A DNA stretch of 64,000 nucleotides from Schistosoma haematobium (GCF_000699445.3 NC_067202.1:5288458-5352457); one strand, 5' to 3'; counted from the stretch's first letter, positions 1 through 10,053 are shown. Numbers and translations: made by a program. The notes: a model not told the origin generated them from the letters alone.

Positions 1-933
1 GGATACAATTATATCTTTACATGCATCGACAGGTTTACACGATGGCCGGTAGCAGTACCGATAAAAGACACCTCAGCTGAAGCGGTAGCCAAAACCCTAG
101 TTGAAAATTGGATTTCGTACTACGGTGTGCCAACAATTATCACAACTGATAGAGGAGCACAATTCGAAAGTCGGCCCTTTCAACAGCTTACAGAACTCCT
201 CGATATCAAATGAATGCGAACGACATCGTGCCATCCAATGTCAAACGCAATAGTCGAACGCCTACATAGGCAATTAAAAGCGTCCCTTACAGCCGTCATC
301 GTCAACAACGATTGGGTCAATAAATTCTCTTTAGTAATGTTAGCTCTAAGAGCAACAATTAAACATGACATGGGATGCTGTCCAGCCGAGTTGGTATACG
401 GAACTACTCTACGGTTACCCGGAGAATTTTTCACTTCAAGTAAAGGTGTTCCTACTGATGTAACCGGCTGTGTGCAACGCCTGAGAAAGCACATGAGCGA
501 TTTAAAAATAACACCTCCCAGACCACAACAAGGACGAGTATTCATACCACAGGAACTGCATAACAGCACTTACGTATTCATTGGAAGAGATGAAGTACAA
601 CCACCTCTACAACCGAGTTACGACGGCCCATTTAAAGTGATAGCGTGGACAGATAAAACGGTTACCATGGAAAAAGCTGGGAAGACAGATGTAATCAGCA
701 TCGATCGAGTGAAACTAGCTTTCATCGATAGCGATATTCACTCAACAAATACAAACTCCTCGAAGATGGTCACACCAACGAAACACGAGTCTCAAGAATC
801 AGTGACGCTAACGCAGCAAAAAGACGAGACTCCGGTAACAACAAGATCTGGCCGCAGAGTAAAATGGCCTGAACGCATGATTCTTCCAGTTCACAATTCC
901 TTTCTATTTGCCTCCTCTATTCTCCCTAACTAG
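1..933 (+). pseudogene. Ty3/gypsy-type pol fragment: integrase and C-terminal tail
   Basis: One reading frame runs from base 1 to the stop at 931-933, broken by a TGA at 211-213. The part before the stop carries an integrase core with a TTDRGAQF block (second catalytic Asp). Just after it comes an HPMSNAIVERLHRQLK block that supplies the third acidic residue. Then follow an LALRATIKHD block, a YDGPFKVI block typical of the integrase C-terminal region, and a basic tail with TTRSGRRVKWP. This is the usual end of a Ty3/gypsy polyprotein. Boudicca- and Saci-type elements are the schistosome examples of that class, but I cannot assign the family. The TGA most simply replaces an Arg CGA, so the copy is dead. 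Protease, RT and RNase H lie left of the window or are lost. Confidence 0.88.
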
Positions 934-976
934 GTATTTTTAACCTTCTGCTGCCAACCATTCAACTTTTGATTAG

Positions 977-1489
977 TGTTACATACTATTTACGTCTGAT
1001 GACATAAGTAGCATACACCACAAATATACATTTGGAATTATGAACGTATTCTATAGTGTAAACATTTTACAACAAAGCTTTCCAAACTTCTACAAACTGA
1101 ATAAATATAATTCTTCATATTCAAATGATATTTCGAAAAAGAACTATACTGCTCTCGTTTAAATATGTAGTGGCTGTGCTTCATTGACCAATCACCCTCG
1201 TAACCACTACCATATAATCCTCAACGGTGTTTGAAATCAGAAGGCAAAGAGAAGCAGCGACTACAGTTTCATTAACAGGTAACTCAGACCATAAAGCAGT
1301 GAGACGAATGAATGAGTCATCGAACCGAGAGTGTAGAGAGTGTCGAGTGTTAAATGTACATGTATATATATATAGGGAAATGAATGGATCATCAAATCAA
1401 TTAAACAGCTAATAATAAAGCTAGCAGAATGAATATATGCGTAGGCGGTAAGCAACGTTCAAGCATACATATTTCACACAAGCACAACA
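977..1489 (+). mobile_element. Candidate 3' LTR of the gypsy fragment
   Basis: This segment starts TGTTACATAC and ends GCACAACA, giving the TGTT...AACA termini seen in other LTRs of the window, and it lies 44 bp after the pol stop. An AATAAA-like site is near 1099 and a TATA run near 1365. No purine-rich tract precedes it, no second LTR is available for comparison, and no target duplication is visible, so the boundaries are a guess. Confidence 0.3.
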
Positions 1490-1702
1490 ATAATAAAGGT
1501 ACAATAAGTTGTTATATAGTACGGATGACTTTGTCCACTAAATAAGTTAACAAAAGGGCTTAACCGAATTAAATGAGAACAAACCGAATTGCGCTAGGTG
1601 CTATAACTTTACAGTTTTAATTATAATTGATTCCCGGAATTCAAATCAAATTAAGAAGTTATCACAACATGATGTTTGTATTCATAAAGAAACTGTGGTG
1701 AA
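1490..1702. other. AT-rich spacer, nothing recognised
   Basis: There is no ORF of interest and no motif beyond AT-rich sequence. Confidence 0.5.
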
Positions 1703-1958
1703 ACTATAATTTATGGATGATATTTGAATCACGCTAAACTGATCTTGAGAGTCTTCACCTAATAACTAGGACCAAATGAAGATTAAAATTAGTGTGAGAA
1801 ATTCGAATTATAATTTACAGTTGATGGTTAAGGTTAGGAATTAGATGTAGGGTTTTCATCACGAACTGACTCTCTTTAGTCAAATGGATGAGTGAATTTC
1901 GCGTCAAAATCCGTAACCTGTTATCTTATACCTGATTGGTTCGTCCATAAATTATAGT
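1703..1958 (+). mobile_element. MITE-like element, copy 1
   Basis: A 256-bp unit is bounded by perfect 15-bp terminal inverted repeats, ACTATAATTTATGGA on the left and its reverse complement at 1944-1958. It has no coding capacity. A second copy lies in opposite orientation at 5134-5410. The size, short TIRs and lack of ORFs suit a non-autonomous DNA transposon; the superfamily is unknown and the target duplication is unclear. Confidence 0.6.
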
Positions 1959-2334
1959 CCCGCTGAAACTGGTTTTTTTTTCAACCTGTAATTGTTCTGA
2001 CAACGGGAATAATCATTCTAAGTAACTTTTTTTTTCATTTTATGGATGATCACAATTCAGTGAGTTCAATCTAAAATTCCTATTGATTTATGTCGTTAAA
2101 AATTCTTCATCATATTACATAAAAGATTTATCTTTTGTGATCTTTTATGAAGACTGATTTTATTTAATGAGGGGGAGGATTTTAATGAATTGACGTTAGT
2201 TGGGGAATCAGTGAACACCAGTAAAGAGCGGACGCTGTTTGTCCTAGTATATGGGGTCAATAACATCATGCAAACCGCCGCCTTAAATGATCACATTGAG
2301 ACTGATCAATTTCTGTTCAGACTAATTTGTCGGG
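1959..2334. other. Spacer, nothing recognised
   Basis: AT-rich sequence with poly-T runs near 1973 and 2029. No gene signal is seen. Confidence 0.45.
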
Positions 2335-3620
2335 ATCATGGGACGACATGGACTAGGAGATAGAAACGAAAATAGAGAAAAATTTGCAAATCTATGTGCA
2401 TTCAACAAATTGGTCATAGGAGGCATAATATTTCCACACAAGCGTATACACAAGGCTACATGGATCTCACGGGACCACACCACAGAGTACCAGACAGATA
2501 ATATCTACATCAATAAAAAATTCCGAAGGACAATGGAAGATGTGAGAACCAGGAACGAAGCTGACATAGCTTCGACACTACGGAGTTCCTAGCAAGATTG
2601 TCAATATTATCCGGAACTCATACGATGGACTACAGTGCAAAGAAGTGCATGTAGGACAGTTGACAAATGCATTCCAAGTAAGGACCGGAGTCAGAAAAGG
2701 CTGTTTACTCTCCCCCTTCTTCTTTCTTCTGGTGGTCGACTGGATTATGAAGACCTCGACATCTGAAGGAAAACACGGAATAAAATGGACAGCTCAGAAT
2801 CAATTAGACGATTTGGACTTCGCAGATGACCTAGCCCTCCTATCACATACACACGAACAGATGCAGACAAAAACAGCCAGTGTAGCAGCAGTCTTTGCAT
2901 CAGTAGGCCTCAAAATACACAAGGGGAAAACCAAGGTCCTCAAATACAACACGGAGAACAACAATCCAATCACACTTGATGGAGAAACTGTGGAAGATGT
3001 AAAATCCTTCACATACCTGGGAAGCATCATCGATGAACAATGAGGGTTGGATGCAGACGTAAAGGCGAGGATTAACAAAGCAAGGGCCACAGCCCTACAA
3101 TTGAAGAACATATGGAACTCAAAACAACTGTCTGTCAACCAATATCAAAGTGAGAATCTTCAATACGAATGTCAAGGCAGTTCTACTATACGGAGCTGAA
3201 ATTCGGAGAATTACAACAACCATCATCAAGAAGGTACAAGTATTTATAAATAGTTGTCTACACAAGATACTCAACATTCATTGGCCGGATGCCATCAGTA
3301 ACAGCCTTTTGTGGGAGAGAACACACCAGATCTCAGCTGAAAACGAAATTAGGAAAAGACGATGGAAATGGATAGGACATACATTACAGAAATCACCAAA
3401 CTGCATCACGAGACAAGCGCTAACTTGGAATCCTGAAGAGAAGCGGAAAAGAGGAGGGTCAAAGAACACATTACGTCGGATAATAGAATCAGATATGAAA
3501 AGGATGAGTAACAACTGGAAGGAGCTGGAAAGGATTGCGTAGGACAGGGTTGGATGGAGAATGCTGGTGAGCGGCCTATGCTCCTTCACGAGGAGTAACA
3601 GGCGTAGGTAAGTAAGTAAC
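2335..3620 (+). pseudogene. RTE-B non-LTR retrotransposon, internally deleted
   Basis: The left part (2338-2586) encodes the end of an APE-type endonuclease domain (MGRHGLGDRNEN, WISRDHTTE). At about 2586 it jumps into the reverse transcriptase (YGVPSKIVNIIRNSYDGL), so the linker and most of the fingers are deleted. The RT shows RTGVRKGCLLSPFFF, the catalytic LDFADDLALL and a TYLGSIIDE block. A TGA at about 3041 replaces a Gly codon, and a TAG at about 3540 replaces a Gln. The C-terminal block [12 protein letters not shown] lies before the 3' end, which finishes in GTAA repeats (about 3610). Short tandem repeats instead of poly(A) are typical of RTE-like LINEs. The copy is inactive. Confidence 0.88.
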
Positions 3621-3734
3621 CAATTAATGATATAACATGACGGTTATCTAATGTTATCCGTAATGATTGTTTTTCTTCCAAGTTCATTTCACTGGTCTAA
3701 CGCTAAAGTCTTTGTCATCAGACCTGAAAAGCTG
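3621..3734. other. Short spacer
   Basis: Nothing is recognised between the RTE-B 3' end and the degenerate SINE piece. Confidence 0.4.
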
Positions 3735-3835
3735 AAGTTTGATCTTTAATGGAGTTGTATACACTAAGTGCTGATTCATCCCATATTAGGACGAAACAGC
3801 TGTTCAGTGCTTTATGGTTTCCACCATAAACCAGT
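3735..3835 (+). mobile_element. Degenerate hammerhead-SINE fragment
   Basis: This fragment keeps the SINE's hammerhead region at about 3764-3810: AGGACGAAACAGCTGT and CAGTGC are intact. The 5' core reads CTGATTCA instead of CTGANGA, so it should not cleave. The tRNA-like head is missing. Confidence 0.6.
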
Positions 3836-3939
3836 GATGTAAACCATCTGTTATTTTATAATTATTAAATCTATTAATAAGTTTTTGTGTAGCTAGTTTC
3901 AAAATATTTTAGTTTTTACCCTTTATACTGTGATTGACT

Positions 3940-4068
3940 CCACCTAGAGCCCGTATGTGGCTACTGCTGGTCCCAAGCCCAGATAGAGAAGGAGAGTTGG
4001 GCCTGGGGTTAACGACTCTATTCCGTAGATAACTAACTCGCCAAAAAATACTCTCTCACCAAAAAAAA
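3940..4068 (+). repeat. Short dispersed repeat, also at 54184-54300
   Basis: The block contains GGCTACTG, then CCCAAGCCCAGA, then GGGGTTAACGAC and AACTCGC. It recurs with the same order at 54184-54300. It may be the leader upstream of the endonuclease region of an RTE-type element, but no coding sequence is attached in either place. Confidence 0.55.
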
Positions 4069-4115
4069 ATAATAATTCAAACGATGATTAACGGAAACTG
4101 TTCCCACTTGGTTAC

Positions 4116-4465
4116 TGTTATATCTTGAAAGTTGATTTCTTGATATACCGCGTACAACAGAACACTAGAACACCAAAACCCTTCCAAGTCTCAATAAGAA
4201 GACAGGGGACTAATGAAAGGAATATTATTCCAAACAGTGTCAAATGACAATACAAAATTGTCAGGTATTTATAGTTTTCAGTAAGAACGAAATCATCATA
4301 ACAGTCCTCCAATCCGCATACAGGGGGCCTATTAGTATTATCCAATCGGGAAACTACATGTAGGAATTCTAGAATATTCTTCCGAAAGCTGATTGGATGG
4401 AACATCTTCGGCTCCTTCTGAGCCTCTTACAGCTTCCTCGAGTCCAAAGGTGGTCCGTCGTCACA
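4116..4465 (-). mobile_element. Solo LTR, 350 bp, perfect 5-bp TSD
   Basis: Read on the minus strand it begins TGTGACGACGG and ends GATATAACA. It is flanked by GTTAC at 4111-4115 and again at 4466-4470, a perfect 5-bp target duplication. A TATA motif (ACTATAAATACC, minus strand) lies mid-element where an LTR promoter is expected. No internal retroviral sequence flanks it, so it is a solo LTR left by LTR-LTR recombination. Family not assigned. Confidence 0.8.
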
Positions 4466-4470
4466 GTTAC

Positions 4471-5133
4471 TATTTCATAAATATGAATTTTAGATGATAT
4501 TCAATCGAAACAAGCGTAAGACACACTAATGATTAAAGTTTCAAATAATAATAATAATCTATTTAGATTATTACCAAAACTATGACCATTTTTATATGAC
4601 ATAGTTACAATAAAATTAAATGTGAATAAATCAGATATTTTTTTCCACAGACCAAAGTATAAGGTTGGCAACAAACAAGATTTTTTTTTCTTTTTTTTTG
4701 GTATAGCACAATAAGTTGCGAAGTAACTAACTTCATATTCAGTAAAAAAAAACTTTTATACTTTTACCTTATAGGTAAAATTCTATGTAGATTTTAATCA
4801 AGATCATTCTTATATTTATATAATTCGGTATGTGAACCCATTGATGATGATTCAGAAAAGTTTTATATCCTAATTCAATTGTTAAATGATATTTGTATAG
4901 TAGTTGTCTGATAATCAGGTAGTTTTGTTATGATTTGAGAAGCTAATCAATACAATAACCATGTGCTAAATTCACCAATCAGAATTGTTTGATTATAGTT
5001 TGTTTGTTTTTTCTATCCTTCGTTTAATGGTACCTGATCAATATTTTTGAGTTCTAGAATTGATCAGCTATACGGATTGATCCTCATAGTTAAACTTGAG
5101 CAAATGGAAATTACATTTGTATTAACCGGTGAG
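4471..5133. other. AT-rich spacer
   Basis: Contains (AAT) runs near 4545 and poly-T near 4680. No gene or known repeat is recognised. Confidence 0.45.
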
Positions 5134-5410
5134 ATTATAATTTATGAATGAACCATACAGGTATAAAATAACAGGTTACGGATTTTGGCTCGAAATTCAC
5201 ACATCCATTCGATTAAATAGAGTTTTAGCATTATAGCTGATGTCAGTTCGTGATGAAAACTTTAAGTGTAATTCCTAATCCTAACCATCAACTGTAAATT
5301 ATAATTCGAATTCCTCACACTCATTTATAATCCTCATTTGGTTCTAGTTATTAGGTGAAGACTCTCAAGATCAGTTTAGCGTCACTCAAATGTCATCCAT
5401 AAATGATAGT
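5134..5410 (-). mobile_element. MITE-like element, copy 2 (inverted)
   Basis: This is an inverted, diverged copy of 1703-1958. The TIRs survive as ATTATAATTTATGAATG on the left and CATCCATAAATGATAGT on the right. Internal blocks such as AACAGGTTACGGATTTT and GGTGAAGACTCTCAAGATC match the other copy as reverse complement. Confidence 0.6.
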
Positions 5411-5764
5411 CTTATTTATTAACCCATTATCAGTAAGTTTTACTTCTATTCATTATCTTGATTCTAGAGACACATTTTTCGAGAGGACATTGAATGACAA
5501 CCTCAATTAACACAAACTCAAAAGGCGTCATAAAAAGAATAGATCTACAAAATAATTCTGGAACTTATCATTTCTTCAATCATCTTTCTACTGTATCATG
5601 GCAATTTGGAATGCAATCCTATGGTTAAATATAGGCAGATACTTTAGGAAATGGCCGGGTTAAGATGAAATGTTTATTTTAAAAAATGCTTTTTAATTTC
5701 TACTTAATTCACAAACTGATATAAAGTTATGAATGTAAACTACCTACATGTTCTATATTTATTT
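5411..5764. other. Spacer, nothing recognised
   Basis: AT-rich, with no repeat or coding signal identified. Confidence 0.4.
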
Positions 5765-5920
5765 ACTTATTTTATTCAAACACGTGAATATTGGTACAAA
5801 AGAGGCACCAGATATATATGCGCCACACAAAACACTGAGAATGGGAAAAGAAAAAGGATGTAAGGTGCGTATATGAGAAAAAAAGAGAACCATGACGACC
5901 TCAGGTTAGTGTATCGCAGA

Positions 5921-5968
<48 letters not shown>

Positions 5969-7175
5969 GGGGAAACGGAAAGGCACAACCAGAAGAAATC
6001 TTTCAGTTGAGGGAGTTATAACCACTTTTTATGAAGAATGTAAAAGAAGGTCACAGCAGGATCGCCACTGGCTTGCACCATTTCTCGGACGCCAGTCAGG
6101 GAGTCGTGAAGGACCAACAGAATGCAGCACTTTGCAGATTTCTTTCATACCACGACACCACGTCATGCACTGACCACCTCTCCGCTTTTTTCAACCAGTC
6201 CCAGAGTCGGCAAATAATGCACGATGTGGAATTCTCTGGGACGACATTCGTAGAACATTTCCAAGCCACCGAAGTCGATGTTTCAAGATGGTGACACCAA
6301 TTGAATTATCATCTCTGTGCCCGAACACACGATGCCGAACCTCTGCATTACTGACATGGTGTTGCCACTGGATGTCAGCAATCCTTCGGAGACAGCGATG
6401 ATCGAACACAGAGAGTCGTCTAACATCCTCAACTCGGAGAGGCCAGGTTTCACAAGCATAGAGCAAAACTGCACTCACTGACGCGTTGTAGACCCGACCT
6501 TTTACAGCCAGACTAACATCACGAAGGCGCCAAAGATGGCCCAGATTGGCATAAGCCACTCTGGCTTTCACTATACGTGCATTGATCTCATCACTCACAC
6601 CCCCATCAGCATTTATGCAGCTACCCAGATACACGAACTTCTCGACTATTTCTGTCTGCTCACCATCCAGGGTGTGTACAGGATTAGGATCCTGCCAGTC
6701 TTGTAGAAGTACTTTGCACTTCGAAGGTGCAAAGCACATACCATACCTACGGACACTGATTGCCAACTGATTAAGTGCGGATTGCATGCCTTGGGCATTA
6801 CCGCACAGTAAGACAATATCGTCCGCATACTCAAGGTCGAGAAGTCTTTCTCCAGGCAACAGATCCACACCACCATTACTTACATTCATCAGAGCTGTTT
6901 CCAGAATGTTATCGATGGCAAAGTTGAAGAGGAATGGTGAGATTGGGCAACCCTGCCTAACCCCACTGCTCGAATGGAACAATGGAGAAAGGTGGTTGTA
7001 TGCCCTCACTCTGCCTGAGGTGTTTTTATATAGGGCCTTTAGGATGTTAATAAACTTCTCAGGCACACCCTTCTTCAATAGACAATCCCAGAGAACAGTC
7101 TTGTTCAACGAATCGAACTTATGTAGCAGATCGTCTATGATGGAAACTCTTCTATCTAAACGATCTCGAGTCAAT
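5765..7175 (-). pseudogene. RTE-C non-LTR retrotransposon, 5'-truncated
   Basis: A long minus-strand reading frame (7174 down to 6191) holds an RT palm: HKFDSL (motif A region), [17 protein letters not shown] (motif B), [10 protein letters not shown] (catalytic motif C), CKVLLQDWQ and VYLGSCINADGG. It ends at a TGA at 6191 that replaces the Trp of a conserved GWKKRRGGQ block. The same frame then continues through LPGW to about 6030. The 3' UTR contains a (TTA)n microsatellite (5924-5968) and ends with a tail of about 60 bp (GTGTGGCGCATATATAT, then TTGTACCAATATTCACGTG). That tail is shared with the R3 repeats. 5' truncation is the normal product of target-primed reverse transcription. Confidence 0.88.
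5924..5968. repeat. (TAA)n microsatellite in the RTE-C 3' UTR
   Basis: About 15 uninterrupted AAT/TAA units lie inside the RTE-C 3' region. Confidence 0.95.
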
Positions 7176-7599
7176 GACTAATCAAAAATTGAATGCTACC
7201 ACCGAATACGAATACTGAAACAGTTTTTTTGGGACCACGTGGACCATTCACACTGACTCCCTTCAACATGTTGCATAAAATCTTCATAAATCATGCAACT
7301 ATAATAATTAGTTGGAAAATACAGTTCCTCAACTGGTTAAACGTTAATAGAAACACATTTATTAGTACATAAGGTAGGGCATGTTACTGAATTTGTAGTT
7401 TTCTCATTACGTACTAATTTAAGTAAGAAAATCATTGAAGATCCGTAGGTATCAAGTAGATCTTTCATCCAAGCATATGAGATTCTTGGACCGTATTCAT
7501 CTATCACCTCATTAGGTGGATTAAACAGATTTGTCTGTTTTGATCGTTCTTGTGATTAGAGTATTTTACAAAGTGAAATGAATTTTTATGTTGAAACGA
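7176..7599. other. Spacer, nothing recognised
   Basis: Unique-looking sequence upstream of the truncated RTE-C copy. No gene model could be built. Confidence 0.4.
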
Positions 7600-7953
7600 C
7601 TTATCATTTACATACTTACTTGCTTACGCCTGTTACTCCTCGTGAAGGAGCATGGGCCGTCCACCATCATTCTCCACCCAACCCTGTCCTGGGCAATCTT
7701 TTCCAGCTCTTTCCAGTTGTTATTCATCCTTTTCATATCTGCTTCTATTTCTCGACATAATGTGTTCTTTGGCCTTCCTCTTTTCTGTTTCCCATCAGGA
7801 TTCCAAGTTGGCGCTTGCCTCGTGATACAGTTTGATGATTTCCGTAATGTATGTTTTATCCATTTCCATCGTCTTTTCCTAATTTCGTTTTCAGCTGAGA
7901 TCTGGTGTGTTCTCTCCCACAAAAGGCTGTTACTGATGGCGTCCGGCCAATAG
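7600..7953 (-). pseudogene. RTE-B 3' fragment
   Basis: The minus strand encodes the RTE-B C-terminus ([44 protein letters not shown]) and the terminal AGTAACAGGCGTAAG(CAAGTAAG) tail at the left end. It starts abruptly in the C-terminal domain at about 7953, so it is a 5'-truncated insertion. The reading frame is open for over 100 codons, suggesting a fairly young insertion. Confidence 0.9.
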
Positions 7954-7989
7954 GACTTATCATTTGAGTAAATATAAACCATTAACTAC

Positions 7990-8190
7990 TGAATTCACTT
8001 TGTATTCTTTACTTAAATCTTTCCATTGATGTTTAGCACTGCAGTTGAGCAGTCTCGTATGGGCATATGTGCATGTTGTCTGTTTATCGCTTGTCAATTA
8101 AGGTAATATTTATGCACTACACACAGTATGCATCAATCGGAAGATTCAAGTAAAACAATACCATGTGAATTAAACTTCACCTCATTGCAT
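7990..8190. repeat. Fragment of a dispersed repeat found beside Sm-alpha pieces
   Basis: The blocks CAGTCTCGTATGGGCATATGTGC and GCATCAATCGGAAGATTCAAG resemble 35870-36050 and 60060-60130. It may be flanking sequence carried with Sm-alpha copies. Confidence 0.4.
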
Positions 8191-8194
8191 AAAC

Positions 8195-8332
8195 AAGTGG
8201 CTATCAGGATTCAGTAGCTAAGTCGATAACATGATAGCGTTTGAAGCGAATGGTACTAGGTTCGAGTCTTAGAGTGAACATCAACTTTGAGATGCAGGTA
8301 CATCCAGCTGATGAGTCAAATTACTTTTGTTC
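8195..8332 (+). mobile_element. Canonical Sm-alpha SINE fragment with half a hammerhead
   Basis: A B-box-like GGTTCGAGTCTT is followed by AGAGTGAACATCAACTTTGAGATGCAGGTACATCCAG. This is the known Sm-alpha order leading into its hammerhead. CTGATGAGTC (8312 onward) is the 5' core. The sequence then leaves the family, so the GAAA half and cleavage site are missing and the ribozyme cannot be active. Confidence 0.65.
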
Positions 8333-8370
8333 ATGTAAATGTTAAAATATTCCCTTGAATAGTCCACTTA

Positions 8371-8528
8371 TATCAGATGGGTTTTGTGGAGATTATAGTA
8401 ATTTCAATGGTTAAGATCATGAGTCAGTTGAAGCTAGACCACCATGGAAAACCTGGAAGCACAGCTTCAACTGACTGATGATCTTAACCATTGAAATTAC
8501 TACAATCTCCACAAAACCCATCTGATAT
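8371..8528. repeat. Fold-back palindrome made of SINE tails
   Basis: Two nearly perfect arms of about 63 bp (TATCAGATGGGTTTTGTGGA... on the left and its reverse complement ending at about 8524) enclose a loop of about 27 nt. Both arms are the 3' tail of the hammerhead SINE. The right arm is in the same orientation as the SINE copy that begins at about 8525. Confidence 0.85.
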
Positions 8529-8905
8529 TAATCAACATATGCTCACTAGTGACTGGTTTCAAGAGGTATATCCTGGAGTTCTAGTGAGAAGTAGTATTCA
8601 GTAGAGTTCAACCAGGTCTGTTGTGAGATAGGAACTCACTGAAGACAGTAGTGGATGTGTCGCTCAATTCCGTGGATTAGTTGAAGTTAGACATTAACAC
8701 CGGTGGATGCCGGCCGGCTCAGTGGTCTAGTGGTTAAGTGCTCGCGCACGAAACCAGTTAGTCCTGAGTTCGAATCCCGCAGGGGGCGAGGTCGTGGATG
8801 CACTTTGCTGAGGAGTCCCACAATAGGACGAAACGGCCGTCCAGTGCTTCCAGGTTTTCCATGGTGGTCTAGCTTCAACTGACTCATGATCTTAACCATT
8901 GAAGT
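8463..8905 (+). mobile_element. Hammerhead SINE copy 1, tail-head-body arrangement
   Basis: The order is SINE tail (8463-8524), 5' region (8529 onward, CTCACTAGTGACTGG... TCTAGTGAGAAG), the conserved AAGTTAGACATTAACACCGGTGGATGCC, and a tRNA-like head with A-box-like GGCTCAGTGGTCTAGTGG and B-box-like GAGTTCGAATCCC. Then come the hammerhead (8800-8848) and the tail TGGTGGTCTAGCTTCAACTGA. The tail copy in front of the 5' end is what a head-to-tail dimer would leave. The promoter boxes imply RNA polymerase III transcription, as in Sm-alpha. Confidence 0.85.
8800..8848 (+). ncRNA. Hammerhead ribozyme, intact core, weakened stem I
   Basis: The core is CTGAGGA at 8808-8814. Stem II is GTCC/GGAC, followed by GAAA, then the self-complementary stem III ACGGCCGT, and the cleavage site GTC before CAGTGC. 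Stem I has lost register on the 5' side (GCACTTTG instead of GCACTG). Confidence 0.75.
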
Positions 8906-9154
8906 CTATTTATAATTTGACAAATGATTTAATGTAATTAGTCTAATTAAGTTTGTTTCAAGCTTAGGACAATATAATCGATAATGTGCTTACATAACTA
9001 ACCCCATATATACACACATATAATGTCATAATTCATAATTGACAGAACTGATTTAGGTATGATTCATTGTTCAAACTAATTGATGACTCATGTTTGTATG
9101 ACATAATTTATAATCAATATAATATTGATTTATCTCCTACAGATATTGATATCA

Positions 9155-9289
9155 TGAATGGATGGACGTTAGACCACCATTGGAAACTTGGAAGCACTGG
9201 ACAGCTGTTTCGTTCTAGTATGAAACTCTTCAGCAGTGCTCACCCACGATTTTGCACATGGGACTCAAACCCAGGACCTTCAGTCTTGT
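9155..9289 (-). mobile_element. Hammerhead SINE copy 2, truncated at its head
   Basis: Minus-strand tail and hammerhead (9194-9239), then a B-box region (reverse complement of GACTCAAACCCAGGACC). The rest of the tRNA-like head is replaced by an LTR fragment starting at about 9290. Confidence 0.8.
9194..9239 (-). ncRNA. Hammerhead ribozyme with covarying stems
   Basis: Minus strand: GCACTG, core CTGAAGA, stem II GTTT/GAAC with loop CATACTA, GAAA, stem III ACAGCTGT, then GTC and CAGTGC. Relative to the family (stem II GTCC/GGAC, stem III ACGGCCGT), changes occur on both sides of stems II and III and pairing is kept. All catalytic positions are present. Confidence 0.78.
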
Positions 9290-9510
9290 TATAACTTATC
9301 GACCAGACCAATGACGTATAAACCTGTACAATCAGTGTAGAAACTTGATCGGTCCTTCCTACCGCCTAGCTCTGTCTGTTAAGTCTAGAACACCAACATC
9401 AACCTCTGCAATATGAATCCTTATATTTCAGACAGACTGGGATTATATACAAACCAAACAGACTATATCGTACCATAAAATAGTAAATAACACTTTTACA
9501 AGATATTTTT
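9290..9510 (-). mobile_element. Partial LTR of the ~520-bp family
   Basis: This matches, in minus orientation, the solo LTR at 18504-19020. Shared blocks are AGAACACCAACATCAACCTCTG, AAACCAAACAGACTATATCGTACCATAAAATAG and CTAGCTCTGTCTGTTAAGTC. Only the 3' half of the LTR is present. Confidence 0.65.
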
Positions 9511-9597
9511 AAGCAATGTCATCTTAGCAGTTGACTTCTCTGACGTTTCATATTGACTAGTTTAATAAACGTTAGGTATTAGCTCAGACGTAACTAG

Positions 9598-9601
<4 letters not shown>

Positions 9602-9645
<44 letters not shown>
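9602..9645. repeat. (TA)n microsatellite
   Basis: About 22 uninterrupted TA units sit directly beside the 3' tail of the SINE at 9646. Confidence 0.97.
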
Positions 9646-9648
<3 letters not shown>

Positions 9649-10053
9649 AAGTTGAAATCATGAGCCAATTGAAGCTAGACCACCATGAAAGACCTGGAAG
9701 CACTGGACGGCCGTTTCGTCCTAGTATGGGACTCCTCAGCAGTGCGCATCCACGAACCCGCCCCCGCGGGATTCGAACCCAGGACCTACTGGCTTCGCGC
9801 GCGAGCACTTAACCATTAGACCACTGAGCCGGCATCCAACGGTGTTAATGTCTAACTTCAACCAATCCACGAAGTTGCGCCACCGTACACCATTGTCCTC
9901 AGTGAGTTCCTGTCTCACAACAGACCTGGTTGAACTCCACTGGTAACGACTTCTCACTAGAACTCCAGGAGTGTCTCCTGAAGTCAGTCACTAGTGAGCA
10001 GGTGATTATTATTATCAGAATGGGTTTTGTAGAGATTTTTAGAAATTTCACAA
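9646..10053 (-). mobile_element. Hammerhead SINE copy 3, near full length
   Basis: Minus strand from right to left: a piece of SINE tail (10009-10053), the 5' region (TCTAGTGAGAAG, GAGTTCAACCAGGTC, AAGTTAGACATTAACACCG), the tRNA-like head with A box TGCCGGCTCAGTGGTC and B box GGGTTCGAATCCC, the intact hammerhead, and the tail. The head is again preceded by its own tail in the same orientation. It is joined head to head with the next copy. Confidence 0.88.
9700..9745 (-). ncRNA. Hammerhead ribozyme, consensus-like
   Basis: Minus strand: stem I GCACTG/CAGTGC perfect, core CTGAGGA, stem II GTCC-CATACTA-GGAC, GAAA, stem III ACGGCCGT, cleavage triplet GTC. Every conserved hammerhead position is present. 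It is a type I layout with a very short stem III, as in Sm-alpha. Confidence 0.85.

Noticed and set aside
977..1489. Confident LTR call for the first gypsy element
   Set aside because: No second LTR, target duplication or polypurine tract; kept only as a low-confidence candidate.
6031..6294. 87-codon + strand frame
   Set aside because: Complement of the RTE-C C-terminal coding region.
8195..8332. Active classical Sm-alpha hammerhead
   Set aside because: Only the 5' half of the motif is present; the GAAA strand and cleavage site are missing.
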